This document shows positions 11,727 to 23,384 of a stretch of 64,000 nucleotides of DNA, in pieces. The notes below the pieces were generated by a model. The model did no database searches. It saw only the letters and a program-made list of their open reading frames with translations, and was not told the DNA's origin. Position numbers and translations under genes: made by a program. Within the stretch, counting starts at the first letter, position 1. Each line of letters starts with the position of its first letter. The stretch covers positions 94,428,550-94,492,549 of the forward strand of contig JBOZIK010000001.1 in assembly GCA_051453625.1 (NCBI GenBank), in the 5' to 3' direction. The stretch is from Welwitschia mirabilis (lineage: Eukaryota > Gnetophyta > Gnetopsida > Welwitschiales).

Positions 11727-13244
11727 TTCCCATAGCTACCAACACTGTTAATGGTCCCTTCTGAGAACATTTACCCTGGTTGGTAGGGCATCATGGTGAC
11801 CATGTATTTATCATAAAAATAATAGATCATGGTTATTATTCTCTATTTTTATTTCTTTTCTTTTTTCCTGAATACTTCTTCAAAATAAATTCCACATGGC
11901 CATACACTTGTAAAGATAAAGATGAAAAAATAAGATGAAAGAAAAGAAAGAACACCCATCAACAATCAAAAACTCATACCATTGAGAGAAAACATAATCA
12001 AAGCATCTTCCTTCAAATGAAGTCTATAAATATTTGAATATATTAAGATTGGGTGAATTTAATCTTATCAATTTAATATCCAAGTAAAAATTACTAGTCA
12101 TGGTAACTTCATAAAGTAGAACATAATTTAAGTTTAAAATATGTTCAAGTGATAATATGATTTTCCAGCAAAAGAACAAGCTAAGAAAGAATTCAGATAA
12201 TGATAGAATAACTTTCAAAACAATTGCTTCTATCCTGTTCAAGGTTTAATGATTCATTGATTTTTAATCCTTTTCCATTTTTTTAAATTACCCTAGTGTT
12301 TAAATCAAAAATTTCAACTAAGCTAAAAGATTTACCTTCTCTAAAAGATTAATGACATAACTATCTAGAGATTAATTTATTACTTAAAATAAAAACCAAA
12401 TACAATATCATAAAAACATAAGAGTAAAAAGGAAATACCAAAGCAAATTAAAAATAAATTTTATTCAAATTCTAAAATCTATTCAACACTTTTATTGAAG
12501 AGAAAGAAAAAGAAAGATTTTTTCCTAAGGCTATGAATCTAGGATATTATGTTCTCTTAGAAAAATGAGGACCAAACCAAATATTCACTAATTGATAAAA
12601 TGTAAAAGGTATACAATTATTTTTTAGTAAAATCAATTCGAGGTAAAAACAATAAAAGGATAAAACTTTGATAGCATAAATTTTAGATTTTAAATAAGAG
12701 ATAAAGAAGTGATAAATCTCATTGAAGAATAATCTCTTCTTGAAACAATGTAAATCATAAATATCATCATATAATGCATGAATAAAATTACTCAAAGAAA
12801 GTATCTAAGAACATTTTGAGGGCTCTTTAGAATGGCTAATAATATTAAGAAGCTTTTTATCATTCAATTTAAGAAATGGATTTTCAATAAAAAATAAGGC
12901 TTTTTTCAATTATCATGATCAAATGACATTTTGTCTATACAAGATTTAGTAGCAATATTAGAGATTAAAACTTCATATCCCTCATGGAAAAACAATCACT
13001 TATTAAAGTTATGACATAAAGGATTTTAAACTTAAATCATGTTCAAAGCTTAATATTAAATATGGGATACATTAATGGTATAATTTGGGATCCAAGGATT
13101 TAAAAGGCACTTCTTCAGGTGAGTGAGTAAGATAGGTTTAACACTCTTAAGAAGCTTCTTAAAATTTAATTCTAATCATGGATTTAGATCAAGAAGATAA
13201 GGTTTGCCCTAATTTAAAATTCCAAGATATCCTATGTCTTGTTT

Positions 13245-15420
13245 TTAAAAGGAGTAATCATTAAAAGCACAAGGTAGAGTTGACTTTTTGAAAGAGGAAA
13301 AGATGTTACTTTTTGTAGCACATGAAGTTTTAAAAGGAAAAGATTGAAATATTTTCGGAGTAGACTCCTTAATATGATGTGTTTTATTAAATTCAAGGAT
13401 ACAGATGTGATTTGGAGAATTACTTAAATGTTTAAATGGAATAGAGGGAGAAAAGTTATTATTGTTAAGATCACAAGATAATGTAGAAGTAGGAGTAGAA
13501 GAAGGGATGTCATTTGAGATTTTGCATGGAAGTATAAGTGAAAGAGATGGAGAAATATGTGGAAACTTTTTAAGTTGGTTTATTTCATTGGAAGGTATAA
13601 GTCTATTATCCATTAAGTTTTTTCGATTTTTAATTAATTCTTCTTTTTTTCTCTTCTCCTCATTATTATCTTTATCATTACTTGGTTGAATTCTTTCTTT
13701 ACCTTCTTCATTATGTTATTTGATAATATCTTCCTCTTATTCATTATATTTATCAATATAATTGACTATATCTTGCTCTTCTTTATGAAACTTATTATGA
13801 TTTTATTGAGGATTATTTCCATTCTCTAAGTTAGTGGATTCCTCATAAATATCATTAAAAAGATTATAAAAAGAAAAGTTCTTGTTATGTGATGAAATAT
13901 TTTTTGATATTTCTTAATTTAACTCTTCTTTCTCTTTATTGAATAATTTTGTTGATTCTAAATTGTAATTCTTATTTTTAGTTATTAAGTTAAATTACTT
14001 ACTATCATCTTAGACTATTATCTGGATGATAGGAATGGACGATTCCTCTTATAGTGTAAATTCTCCATTGATTTCATTTCATTACTTAAATTATTCATTA
14101 ATCTCATATGTTGAACTTATTTTAATGGTTAAAATCCTTCATCCTTATTGCAAAGTAAGTAAAAACTAGGCATATGCTCTAATATTTCAATATAATAATA
14201 TTCTTCCTCACCATTCTCATCATCTTGTTACATGTTTATTATTTTTTAATTTATTAGATTCATTAAAAGGAAAAATGTAGTCATTATATTTATTATGGTC
14301 TAAAGAACTTTCAAATTTTCCATGATTTAATCCTTTTGTTTCATCTTTATTTTCTCATAGAAATTGAATGGGGGTATAACCTAGCTCATCATCTACGAAA
14401 TAATCATCTTCATTCTTATTTTTAATAATGAATTTAAATCATTATTGTTTTTCTCTTGTTGTCCATCTCTTAATAAGTTTGATTTTGTAGGTTGATCCAT
14501 ACTTTCATTTTCTATGTTAAAGCAAGAATTGTTATTACTTGTTATTTTTAAGTTCTCCTCATGATTCTCAATATGGGATGTAGTAGGATATATTTGTTGT
14601 GTAAAAGAACCTTGAGATTGTTGAATTTGTAATAAATTTTGTTGAAACATTCCAATAAAATTTTCTAAATTTGTATTGGTATTTTTTTGTCTCATTTTCA
14701 TTTCCTTAAGAAATTTTGTTATTGAGTTATTTCTTTCTTTATAGTAACTTGTGGTAGATGGATATTATTCTTTATGATAATGGATGGGAGATGTTTGCTC
14801 TTCATAATAATCTATGGAAGGTGGTTGTTCTTCATAATAATTTATAAGAGATGATTGAGATTCACTAAAATGATTGTAGGATGTTTCACTAGATGAGATG
14901 AAATCTCTAAAATGTTGTAAATAATCATTGTCATTTTTAGTCTGAAAAGAAGGAAGGGAAAAATAAGAATTTTGAAAAAGGAAGGGTTCCTATTCTCAAC
15001 ATAATTTTAAGTTCCTCAAACTTGTTCTTGAAATATTTTACTAAGTGTTTTATTTTATTATTCTTAAAATTTTTATGTTTTATCCTTTTTGCTTCAATTT
15101 TTATTCTAGCCACAATTTCTCATAGAGGTTTTTTTATCATTATTCTTAGTAGTGGATGGGAAGGATGAATAAGAAGAATTCTTAATTTTAAGTTCTAGGT
15201 CATCACTAGATGATAAGTGATAAGATTTTTATCTTTCATATCTCCTTCTAGCAATTATCTCTCCTATAGTAATGTTTGCATTTGAAGTAGAGGGTTCTAT
15301 CATGTTTGTATTAAGAAATGCTATTCATTAATAAGAAGGGGATAAAATGGTTTTTCTTCTATTCTATTATTTTCACTACTGCTATCTGAAAGATTTTGTT
15401 TGAGAATCATAAAAGTAGAA
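13245..15420 (-). pseudogene. gypsy-1 Gag-like, Asn/Gln/Ser-rich remnant
   Basis: On the - strand several adjoining open stretches encode low-complexity protein. Near 15,300-15,220 the frame reads TSNANITIGEII then ARRRYERK, in the position of a Gag N-terminus. The nucleotides around 15,250-15,310 resemble 33,630-33,670 at the start of gypsy-2 gag. A decapeptide repeat follows at 14,765-14,880, then an open frame 14,701-14,393 with FQQNLLQIQQSQGSFTQQ, typical of the linker between plant gypsy Gag and protease. A last open frame, 13,613-13,245, is Ser/Pro/Asn-rich. No zinc knuckle, protease or RT was seen. I infer a divergent Gag-like protein of a non-autonomous element. Frameshifts separate the pieces. 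Confidence 0.5.
14765..14885 (-). repeat. 30-bp coding repeat, about 4 copies
   Basis: CTTTATGATAATGG, CTTCATAATAATCTA, CTTCATAATAATTTA and TTCACTAAAATG recur at about 14,770, 14,800, 14,830 and 14,861, an even 30-bp step. Read on the - strand the two best units encode SLINYYEEQP and PSIDYYEEQT, followed by a decayed SPIHYHKE. The period is a multiple of three and the Tyr-Tyr-Glu-Glu core is kept, so the repeat arose while the frame was coding. Confidence 0.7.
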
Positions 15421-15999
15421 AATTTTTTTATTTAAATCTTTGGAAAGTATGTACCTTGGGTGTGCATACCTATATTTTATTGTTTAGCAAGTAAGCCTTT
15501 TTTTGATATTTTTTGATTAAGAATTATTTCCTCAAATATTTTAGCTTTTCACTACATTTTATCATGTCCTTGCATACCTATCAAAACATTTAGCTATTTA
15601 TCGTCTTAGTCATTGTATAAACAATTTCTTAGAGAATAAGAAACTAGAAAATAAAATCATCAAAAATAGAATAGAAACACACTATCAGTCATCTTCCAAT
15701 TCCATCTAGATGAAAGAGGAGATGATATCAACTTATTATGTGGTGAAAAAATAAAAACAAACTTGTATTAAAAAAAAAACAATAGAAATCCCTAACCCTA
15801 GAATATTACCTGACTATGTCATCAAGATGATCGATAGGAATATAGGCTTAAAAATGTGGATCGAAAAAAAAAAGGTGAAAAAATACAAAGAAAACTATAA
15901 TATTTATAATAAAAATATAATGCCATCATAAACATATATCTAAATCGAAATCCAAAGCACTTATCTAGATAATAATAATTCTTGAACTCTTTGTGGCCT

Positions 16000-16017
16000 T
16001 TTCCAGTAATGGTTCTA
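16000..16017 (-). promoter_or_regulatory. gypsy-1 primer-binding site, decayed tRNA-Asp type
   Basis: On the - strand the 18 nt read TAGAACCATTACTGGAAA, three bases inside the 5' LTR. Athila/Tat-type elements usually have TGGCGCCGTTGCCGGGGA here. Eleven positions agree, six differ by G-to-A or C-to-T and one is a transversion. The position just inside the LTR edge supports the call. Confidence 0.6.
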
Positions 16018-16020
16018 AGA

Positions 16021-17247
16021 TGTTGCAGTACCTATTTATGATAACGTTGTATTCTTACTTAAATCTTGTTAATCACAAATATATGCACAAATACAACAAA
16101 TTAATATAGATGAAAGTGAACCCGAATGTTGTAATCCATCAAAGGCATTAGACTCAAAACTAGAGAATTGCTTTTGAAGTAAAGGTTTAAAAATGAAAAT
16201 TAACAATGTAAGAAAAATAAACACATAATGCAAATAAAAATGAAAACTATCCTAAATGCAATATATATCTGACTACCAAATATTTATCATCAAGATCGAC
16301 CTTGCATAATCTAAATTAATTAAGAAAACTATTACTAACCAAAACCAATTTAAGCTATCAAGTACATCAAATAAAATATAAAAACATGCAATGATTTAAT
16401 CTATAAAATGCAATACAAAATTATAAACCAATGATTTCAACCTTAATAATGGTTTTCCTCATGATCTATATCACTAAAGAAGCTATCACAAAATCAAAAT
16501 CAACATAAACCATAAGGGTCATGCATAAAATATGAATAAAACTAAAAGAAGATTTCTATTAAAAGTCAAAACAACATCCTGTTACAAAGAAGCAATACCT
16601 CAATGAAGGAGATACAACCCAACACCAAGGATGATCCCTCTCTGCAACTATTGGATGAATATCTAGCCCTTTAATCTCCTATCATAAGAATTTCTAGTGT
16701 AACAAAGATGATCAAAGTCAAGGATGAAGGCAGTATTTATTAGCAACAATAGATTCTACCAATAGCAAAATCTAATAGACGCAGTAAAACTCTAACAAAT
16801 ACATAAGAGGATGCATAACACTTTGCAAAAGTTTGGTGGATTTTGGTAAATTAACTAAAATTATTAGACATCCTATGTGTCATCTGGATGATTATGAGAA
16901 TAATGCCACATCAAGAGATCTCTATATTTAGCCTTCATATCAGTGGAGTGAACATCCTAGTTAGCATGTAAGTGGTATCATCCTAGTATGTCATCTAGAC
17001 GATGGAGGGGATGACATCCTTCTTGAAGTTCTTTATTAATTTAAATTGGCTTTGAATATTATTAATTCCTCCTAAAAATGTAAAGTATTAGAGAATTTAT
17101 GGAAAATGCCTTCAAAAGTATTAGTATTTGTGTGTTTCCATGATTTTATTCTTAACTATTAATAATCATCATTTTATGCTTAAACCTATCTAAATGTCTT
17201 GTAAAACTACTCAAAATACCTTGTTAAAAACATATAATATGGCATCA
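16021..17247 (-). repeat. gypsy-1 5' LTR
   Basis: This is a full LTR of 1,227 bp, begun on the + strand by TGTTGCAGTACC and ended by GGCATCA. On the - strand it starts TGATGCC and ends in CA. Its length and landmarks agree with the gypsy-2 LTRs (about 1,250 bp). A TATA-like site on the - strand has its complement at 16,734-16,742. Two copies of the family U3 motif are at 16,867-16,905 and 16,974-17,020, upstream of the TATA site in element orientation. The LTR abuts the copia-2 LTR with no recognisable target-site duplication. Confidence 0.75.
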
Positions 17248-19263
17248 TAATAGACATAAAGAATTGTTTATTAAATTCAAACATTAAAAGCCATTAAAAC
17301 AAAAGGGGAAAAACACAAAGTAAATCCTAGTCCCTTATCAAACTATGATAAACAAGTAGGAAATGGCTTTCCATTAATATTTTATTTCAATTTATCCATG
17401 ATCTTTCTTCATAAATAAGTAATTAACCCCTAAATAAAACCATAGATTAAATGAACCTACATATCTCTCTATAATTTGTAAATAATACCTTAGATTTCCC
17501 TTTTCTTCCTTTATAAATAATAACTATAATANNNNNNNNNNNNNNNNNNNNNNNNNNNNNNNNNNNNNNNNNNNNNNNNNNNNNNNNNNNNNNNNNNNNN
17601 NNATCTGCCAATTTCTAGAAACATCTAAAATGGATGATCCTATGTCAAACATATTCTCTCATAAATGAGCTCATTCTTGAGTGAAAATAAGTCATACCAA
17701 CTAATAACATAATTGTACACATGGAGATAGTTTCTTCCTATAGGCCACTTGAGGATCATTAACCTCAGAGAAGAGGGGTAAATAAGGTTTACCAAAAAAT
17801 AATAATTTCACCAATAAAAAATTGAAAAATACTATAATAAATACCTTAACAAGATAACATGATTACCAAACTGAGGTATGTCCATACACACAAAGTAGCC
17901 TTTTCTCACACCTCTGGATATTCTTATTTTATGAAGAATAGTGCTTTTCATGTACTACCAATCTTACATATAAAATGGAAATCTCCTCGTGAGACACCAC
18001 TTTTTTCTCATTAATGATAATCAATAATGTAATACTAAAAATATGCACATAAGTATAATTACATAATGAGATGCTCCTTGAAGGAGAAAAAATTCTTACC
18101 CTCAAGGATAGCCAATAATATAGTAATACAACATGCTCACAAGAATTCACAAGGCATACCATATAAGGGTTACCTTATAAAATGGAATCCTAGCAAGGGA
18201 TCCTTAAGTTTGATAATGTGAATTGGACTATACAACATTATTCAAGAATAAGATAGTAGAATAATATGAGTTTCAATAAATAAATAACAATAAATATAAT
18301 AATAATAATAATCTTGAATGATGAGTCTTTAAAGAATAGGTTATGTTCCTTCTTATCGTCATTATCACGAGTGCTAAAGAATGATGTAATGATATAGAAT
18401 CTAATGAATGGAATATGTAGATGCTTGACATATCCTTTCAAATAATAGCATGATACTTCATAAGTATATTTAATTAGTTGTACATTTGTTTTTTATGTTT
18501 TAGTATCATAAGATCTATTCATCACATTATGCCTTTCTACCATTTGAAGATTTTGTAGTTGTTTGATCTAGAAGATATACATTTGAAATTTCTAATCACT
18601 ATCTAATGAATAAAAAATTCTAGGTGTTAAGTACAAATCTTCTATTTTATTTGATACGAACCATCATCAAAGAGATATTTAAAATTATAAATGTCTAATA
18701 TTAGTTAGACAATTACTACACGATAGATGTCTTTGGTTAATATGCCCAAAAATTAGTGAAACTTGCACTGTGATATCTTTGGCCCTTTATGATCATGAAT
18801 CCATGATGAAAATCTTAATAGATTTTCTAGAAAGTTAATTATTCATCAAAGTGAAAATTATTCCTATTAGTTATCCTAATTTAATATAGACATCTTCAAA
18901 CATGTAAACATCTTTCATCTATGTTAGATACATCTTTTAGTATAGTTATCTTCATTGAGATAATTGTCTTTCTCCTATAATTTGAAACTTGGTTTATTAT
19001 AGAAATCTTTAAGCTATAGAAGTCTTTTTAATAAATGTCTCTAAGAGTATAGCTATCTTCCCCATATATGTCTTCATTCTATATACATCTTTAGTTAATT
19101 GATTTGGAATTTTTAGTTTTAAGATAAATGTTTCATGAGATATTGTCTTAAAGACTTGACATCGACTTATTGTTTTTATGATCTAATTTTTCTTCATATT
19201 ATCCAATCTACACAATAGCACAAATCCTTTAACAACTAAAATCATCAAAACTAGATTTCATCA
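17248..19263 (-). repeat. copia-2 3' LTR
   Basis: This LTR of about 2 kb contains an N gap. Its left part (17,265-17,640) matches 53,315-53,700, and its right part (17,885-19,263) matches 51,650-53,033. The two match blocks belong to the derivative copia-2b, which proves a repeated unit. The right edge ends ATTTCATCA followed by AAACTCTCCCC, the reverse of a polypurine tract plus LTR start TGATGAAAT. Compared with 53,257 onwards, roughly the first 50 bp are missing at the left, where gypsy-1 abuts. Many AGACATCT/AGATGTCT-like words occur at 18,720-19,090. A + or - strand open frame near 18,238-18,441 is conserved in 51,988-52,248 but looks non-coding. Confidence 0.7.
17532..17602. other. Assembly gap, 71 N
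   Basis: Seventy-one unknown bases inside the copia-2 LTR. The matching copy at 53,590-53,660 shows what kind of sequence is probably missing. Confidence 0.98.
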
Positions 19264-19277
19264 AAACTCTCCCCATT
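19264..19277 (-). promoter_or_regulatory. copia-2 polypurine tract
   Basis: The - strand reads AAATGGGGAGAGTTT directly before the LTR start TGATGAAAT. Plant SIRE-type elements have a tract of the form AAAAGGGGGAGATT at this point. It primes plus-strand DNA synthesis. Confidence 0.65.
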
Positions 19278-19699
19278 TTCAATGATGTCCAAAACTTGGT
19301 AAATCTTACTAGTATAATCATATTTAATCAACTAAATTAAGATATATACATTCAAGATAGAAAATCACATAATTGTATTTTTTTATAGTATTAAAAAATC
19401 ATAATTTTAACCACTTAAATAAACATGTAGAGTATAGAGGAAGAAGAACATAGAAGCATTAGACTATTTTATTTAAGACAAAAATAAGAACTAATTAAAT
19501 AAGATGTGCTAATAGTAGTATGTCAAAAATAAAATTAGAGCATAACATCTAAATGATTTACTAATATCAAGAGTAATTATCAATTAATAATGATATCACT
19601 TAAGGAATCCAATCCATCATCTCATATTCAAGTCCTCCATACCCAAATAGAAAATCCATGTCACAACTAATTTACCCTTGCTTCTTCACCTTTGTGAAC

Positions 19700-21300
19700 A
19701 TTAAATAAAAAGGAGCTAATCACTTAATGTAGAGTCACTAGTAGAGTGTGTGACTTCTCTTTTATCATCATCATCATCATCACTATCATGGATAGTAAAT
19801 GTCTAAATGGTATAATATGAGGACGATGTAGGTGAAGGTTTATGGCACTTCTTGAAAGACCACTAAGAAGTTTTATTGAGACCTTCATAGAACTATCTCC
19901 TCATACATGAGTGTGTTTAGGGAGTGATGGACATCCTAAAGAAGCTAGTTATGGTGGACTCAAAAAAGGATAATAGTGGTATTATGGTAAGTAGTAAAAC
20001 ATAGTTAGACTCGATGTAAGATGATGGTGGTAATAATAATGGATGAGGAGGTAAAGGTGGCTATGAAGAGTGATGAATAAATAGCTTTTGAGATGACCTA
20101 CAGAAGATAAGAGTTTAAATATTAAAGATTTATGACTCTATCCCTTACTGCCTCTATGATATACCTAGAGCCTTTTGCTCTTCCTAAACATTTACCTCTA
20201 TGGGAGCTTGATGCTTTCCTTGTATCTATGCCTCATCTCCTGAAGACTCTAAAGAACTACTATCCATTGTTCTTCTTGAGTAATAACTAGTTCTCTATGG
20301 AGATAAAGGTGTTTCTTCTTTTGATTTGTCCTCTAGATCTGTCCATGTGAAAGTTTGCATGGATTCATAACTACCTACTAGTGCTTTGCCTTCTCTAGCT
20401 ATGGACTTGTGCCTTTTCAACCTCAACAAAATATGGCCAATTTTTCTAATCATGTCTATAACTGCTTTTAACCCCTTATTTATGGATGATGAATTATGTG
20501 TAGCTATGGGGTATGATCTATGAAATTATAATGGCCTTCTACTTATGTCCTCACCTGGTGGCATTAGTACTTATAATTCCTTACTAAATTTAGATAAACA
20601 TTTCTTTGGATAAATAAGATTCACCTGTGGTACTAATATACCTACACTAATGATAATCAAGATAATTAAATAAGGGTAATCCAAATTCTAACTCTTTTGA
20701 AATAAAGTGATAATATTCATTTACAATATAAATCCCAAATTAATTTTTAAACTAGTAAATAAACAGAACATAATGAAATTCACATGGATTTACAATAATA
20801 AAACTACTAATCCTAACTAGAATGTTATAGAATGTAGTCAAGATAAGTATAAAATCATCTAGAATTATCTCTTTACATTTTATATTTCCATAAAAATTCA
20901 TCCTAGAGTGTTCAAAAAAAATATTGCTCATAGATCTCTAAGACACATTAACAAAATTTGAAGTGAATATTTTTATAAAATAATGAACATACAACTAAGG
21001 AAGCTTAGAATCATCAATGTCAAGAATGAAGTTTATAAAACTAAAAGTAAGATATAATGGAATACCTTTGACCTATGTCTGAAATACCCTGATACTATCA
21101 TCTATCTTGTGGATTTTAACATAGAATTTTCTTACCACTAGATTTGATATACTTTGATCTAACTATACAATCATGCCCTGTACAAGTGAAGAGAAGTATG
21201 TTACTAGCTAATATTTCCTCTATTTTTGGAAGCCAAGTGTTCTTTATATAATTTTTAAGTTCATTTTCCAAGTTTTATACCTTTTTATAGCTACCTCATG
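19700..21300 (-). pseudogene. copia-2 possible extra ORF downstream of pol, unidentified
   Basis: Between RNase H and the polypurine tract the - strand keeps a coding look. From about 20,600 to 20,290 one frame runs with few breaks, including NSSSINKGLKAVIDMIRKI, then KRHKSIAREG, then a Ser/Glu/Asp-rich part with MQTFTWTDLEDKSKEE. An acidic tail DSDDDDDDKREV lies near 19,760-19,790. The position equals that of the copia-3 extra ORF. The helical KAVIDMIRKI stretch could be a C-terminal coiled segment of such a protein. I could not recognise the plant transposon-protein domain itself here. An env-like SIRE ORF is an alternative. Confidence 0.35.
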
Positions 21301-21479
21301 TTAAAATTAAGGCTTATATTAATATCTCTACTGCTCTATTGCTAGTTCCTTACTTCTAGAGGTGTCAATAGATTTTTTTTAAACCATTTTCTAAGAGATG
21401 TATGAAAATCTAAAGAGAAATTAACTAAATGAACAAATAAAAAATAAAAATAAAAATAAAATCTAAAAAATATGCACTT

Positions 21480-21970
21480 CAGAGAAAAATAACACCTATT
21501 CTAGCTTACTATAAAGATGTCTCCAAATGTAAGACATCTTTATAAATAAATCTGAGAAAGTAATTCTTGAGAAGTAGTCTAAGAGGGATACCTATTAAGT
21601 GGAAGATTGAAAATAAGATATGGTGGTCTCTTTTATGATTAAAAAGGGTTAAAACCATAAGTTTTTAGCATGTTTCTATTTTTAAAATGATACTTAAAAG
21701 ACATCTAATTGCTAAAAGACTTCTAAAATGTGAAACATAGATGTCTACTCTATGAAAGAAATTTATTGTTGAAAATTTTACAATACATTTTCCATATTAT
21801 AAAGACATATAAATGATTAAAGACATCTATTTTTAAACATTAAAAAACTATATCTATCTTTTAAAGATGTCTAGAAAGTGAAGGACATTTAATTCAAATA
21901 TGTTTATAAATATGAAAACCTCTCTATGATAGACATATATAACACTAAAAAAATTCATGAAAAATGCTAA
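21480..21970. repeat. Iterated AGATGTCT/AGACATCT words in copia-2 3' region
   Basis: AAAGATGTCT, AAGACATCTTT, AGACATCTAAT, ATAGATGTCT, AAGACATCTATT, AAAGATGTCTAG and related words recur irregularly on both strands in about 480 bp. The same words occur in the U3 half of the copia-2 LTR. AGACATCT and AGATGTCT are the two single-deamination products of the palindrome AGACGTCT. Confidence 0.55.
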
Positions 21971-22139
21971 AAGCTTCCAAAAAAAAAAAAAAGTCTATGA
22001 CTAATATTATCATAGCAAAATCACTTTGAAAAAGTAAATTAACATGCACAGAGTTTAACTTTTTCCTACAATCTTAACTTATAGGATAACATAAAATGGA
22101 GTTGAGATTAAATGATGTTAGTTGACAACTTCTCTAATT

Positions 22140-22400
22140 AAGCAAGGCATAATTCCTAAGTTTTTGCATAATTTTATAAACCTTTCACTACTTAATGATT
22201 TTGTGAATACATTAGTAAGTTGATCATTAGCACTGATACATTACATTATTATGTCCTTGTTTTAAACTTATTCTCTTAGAAAGTGATTCTTGATCTCAAT
22301 GTGTTTGGCGTTTGAGCGCTATATTGGATTCTTTGAGATGTTGATGGCTAATCCACAAAATTCCTTACTACTACTTCAAGATTAAATGCCACAATGTGAA
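22140..22400 (-). pseudogene. copia-2 RNase H C-terminus
   Basis: The - strand frame reads AKHIEIKNHFLRE, a stop, then SANDQLTNVFTKSLSSERF and IKLCKNLGIM. This is the typical C-terminal end of copia RNase H (KHI-I-HHF-R; --QLADIFTKPL---F--L---LGI). RNase H removes RNA template during reverse transcription. The catalytic upstream part and the whole RT domain are absent: within about 150 bp the sequence passes into the integrase C-terminal region, so about 1.5 kb is deleted. Confidence 0.75.
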
Positions 22401-22555
22401 CTACCCATTATATCACTAATAAGAGTAACTTCTCTTTAATTTAATTATGCTTAAAGCATTTTCTTTGTCTAATTATTATTCTTTGTTCTCCTCACTATCT
22501 GATTGAACTTGAAAATGGATAGATAATTGATCAATCTATATAGGAATATAGTGAT

Positions 22556-23284
22556 CTTGCACACAAATAGAAGTTAAGCTAGTATCACTTATTTTAAGAT
22601 TTATGGTTTCCTCTACTACATAAGTTCTATTATTAAATAATCAGTGGGCTTTACTGACCATGGAATATCCTAGAAAAATGCCATCATCATCTTTAAAATT
22701 GAATTTTATTAGCTTATTCTTTTTATTTAAGACAAAAAATTTTGAACGAAAAATATGAAATTAACTTATAGATGGTTTCTTACTAGATCATAGTTTATAT
22801 GAATTTTTAAAAGTGTAATGTCTTATTAGAACTTGGTTGGAAATATAACATGTAGTATTAATGGATTCTATTCAAAAATGATAAGAAACCTATTTATCAT
22901 GCATTATTATTCTTGCCATTTCTTTTAGAACTCTATTTTTTCTATTTTGACCACTTCATTTTTGAATTCTATTCAAAAATTATAAGAAACCTATTTATCA
23001 TGCATTATTATTCTTGCCATTTCTTTTAGAACTCTATTTTTTCTATTTTGATCACTTCATTTTTGTTGTGAAGTCCTTGGTGCAAAGAATTAATGGAGAA
23101 TACTAAATTTTTCAGAAAGATCTCTGAACTTTGCATTTTTTAATCTAGTACCATTACTGCTTCTTATTATCTTAATCTTGTATCCATTTTGGTTCTGTAA
23201 CATAATACACAAATTAGAGAAAACATTAGTTACGTCATCCTTGTATGTAAGGAAGGCTACATCTATAAAATGAGAGTAATCATC
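22556..23284 (-). pseudogene. copia-2 integrase C-terminal region, copy A
   Basis: The - strand frame contains KFFVLNKKNKLIKFNFK, then DDDGIFLGYSMVSKAH, then YVVEETINLKISD. This matches the SIRE integrase C-terminal block (CFVLN-KD-L-KFD-KSDEGIFLGYS--SKAYRV-N---VEE). The copy runs into an N gap at 23,285. Its far end corresponds to about 24,005 in copy B, so the two copies repeat the same 0.6-0.7 kb. It carries a private 101-bp tandem duplication. Confidence 0.75.
22865..23066. repeat. 101-bp tandem duplication, nearly identical
   Basis: 22,865-22,965 and 22,966-23,066 are consecutive copies starting ATTCTATTCAAAAAT. I see two substitutions between them (G/T shortly after the start and C/T near GACCACTT/GATCACTT). 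Copy B at 23.7 kb lacks the duplication. Confidence 0.85.
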
Positions 23285-23384
23285 NNNNNNNNNNNNNNNN
23301 NNNNNNNNNNNNNNNNNNNNNNNNNNNNNNNNNNNNNNNNNNNNNNNNNNNNNNNNNNNNNNNNNNNNNNNNNNNNNNNNNNNN
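23285..23384. other. Assembly gap, 100 N
   Basis: A 100-base placeholder separating two diverged copies of the same integrase segment. Confidence 0.98.

Larger units (their letters stand above)
11470..11841. repeat. About 110-bp duplication flanking the CT tract and gap
   Basis: 11,470-11,582 and 11,727-11,841 are two diverged versions of one sequence. Both contain ATAGCTACCAACACT, GGCATCATGGTGACCATG (first copy GACATCATGGTGACCATG) and AATAATAGATCATG in the same order. They are similar, not identical. They may be a real tandem duplication around the microsatellite, or two repeat copies brought together by the assembly. Confidence 0.7.
9566..13200 (-). other. gypsy-1 3' noncoding internal region
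   Basis: This stretch lies between the Gag-like remnant and the 3' LTR. It has no coding signal but aligns in patches with the equivalent 26.4-28.5 kb region of gypsy-2, so it is a genuine, long 3' untranslated part of the family. Just inside the LTR is CAACATAGCGTCTCAC, matching CAACATAGCCTCCTAC of gypsy-2. That is the expected place of the polypurine tract on the - strand. A further CATCTAGATGAT-type motif is at 9753-9795. The region also holds a CT microsatellite and an N gap. Confidence 0.55.
8755..17247 (-). mobile_element. gypsy-1, non-autonomous Ty3/gypsy-type element
   Basis: Two LTRs of one family flank an internal region of about 6.4 kb on the - strand. The right LTR (16021-17247) is the 5' LTR and is preceded, in element order, by a primer-binding site. 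The left LTR (8755-9565) is a truncated 3' LTR. Its LTRs are clearly related to those of gypsy-2, and parts of the internal 3' noncoding region match gypsy-2 too (for example 11,300-11,420 with 27,850-27,960, and 12,010-12,200 with 28,300-28,470). No RT, RNase H or integrase motif is visible, whereas gypsy-2 has all of them. I infer a non-autonomous relative carrying a divergent Gag-like ORF. The right LTR abuts the copia-2 LTR at 17248. Confidence 0.7.

Noticed and set aside
11290-11770. Open frames with Arg-Glu or Ser-Leu dipeptide runs
   Set aside because: They are translations of the CT microsatellite and the N gap.
18238-18441. Open frame conserved with 51,988-52,248, possible small LTR protein
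   Set aside because: Similarity is explained by the shared LTR sequence; frames carry independent shifts and the composition is chance-like Ile/Leu/Lys.
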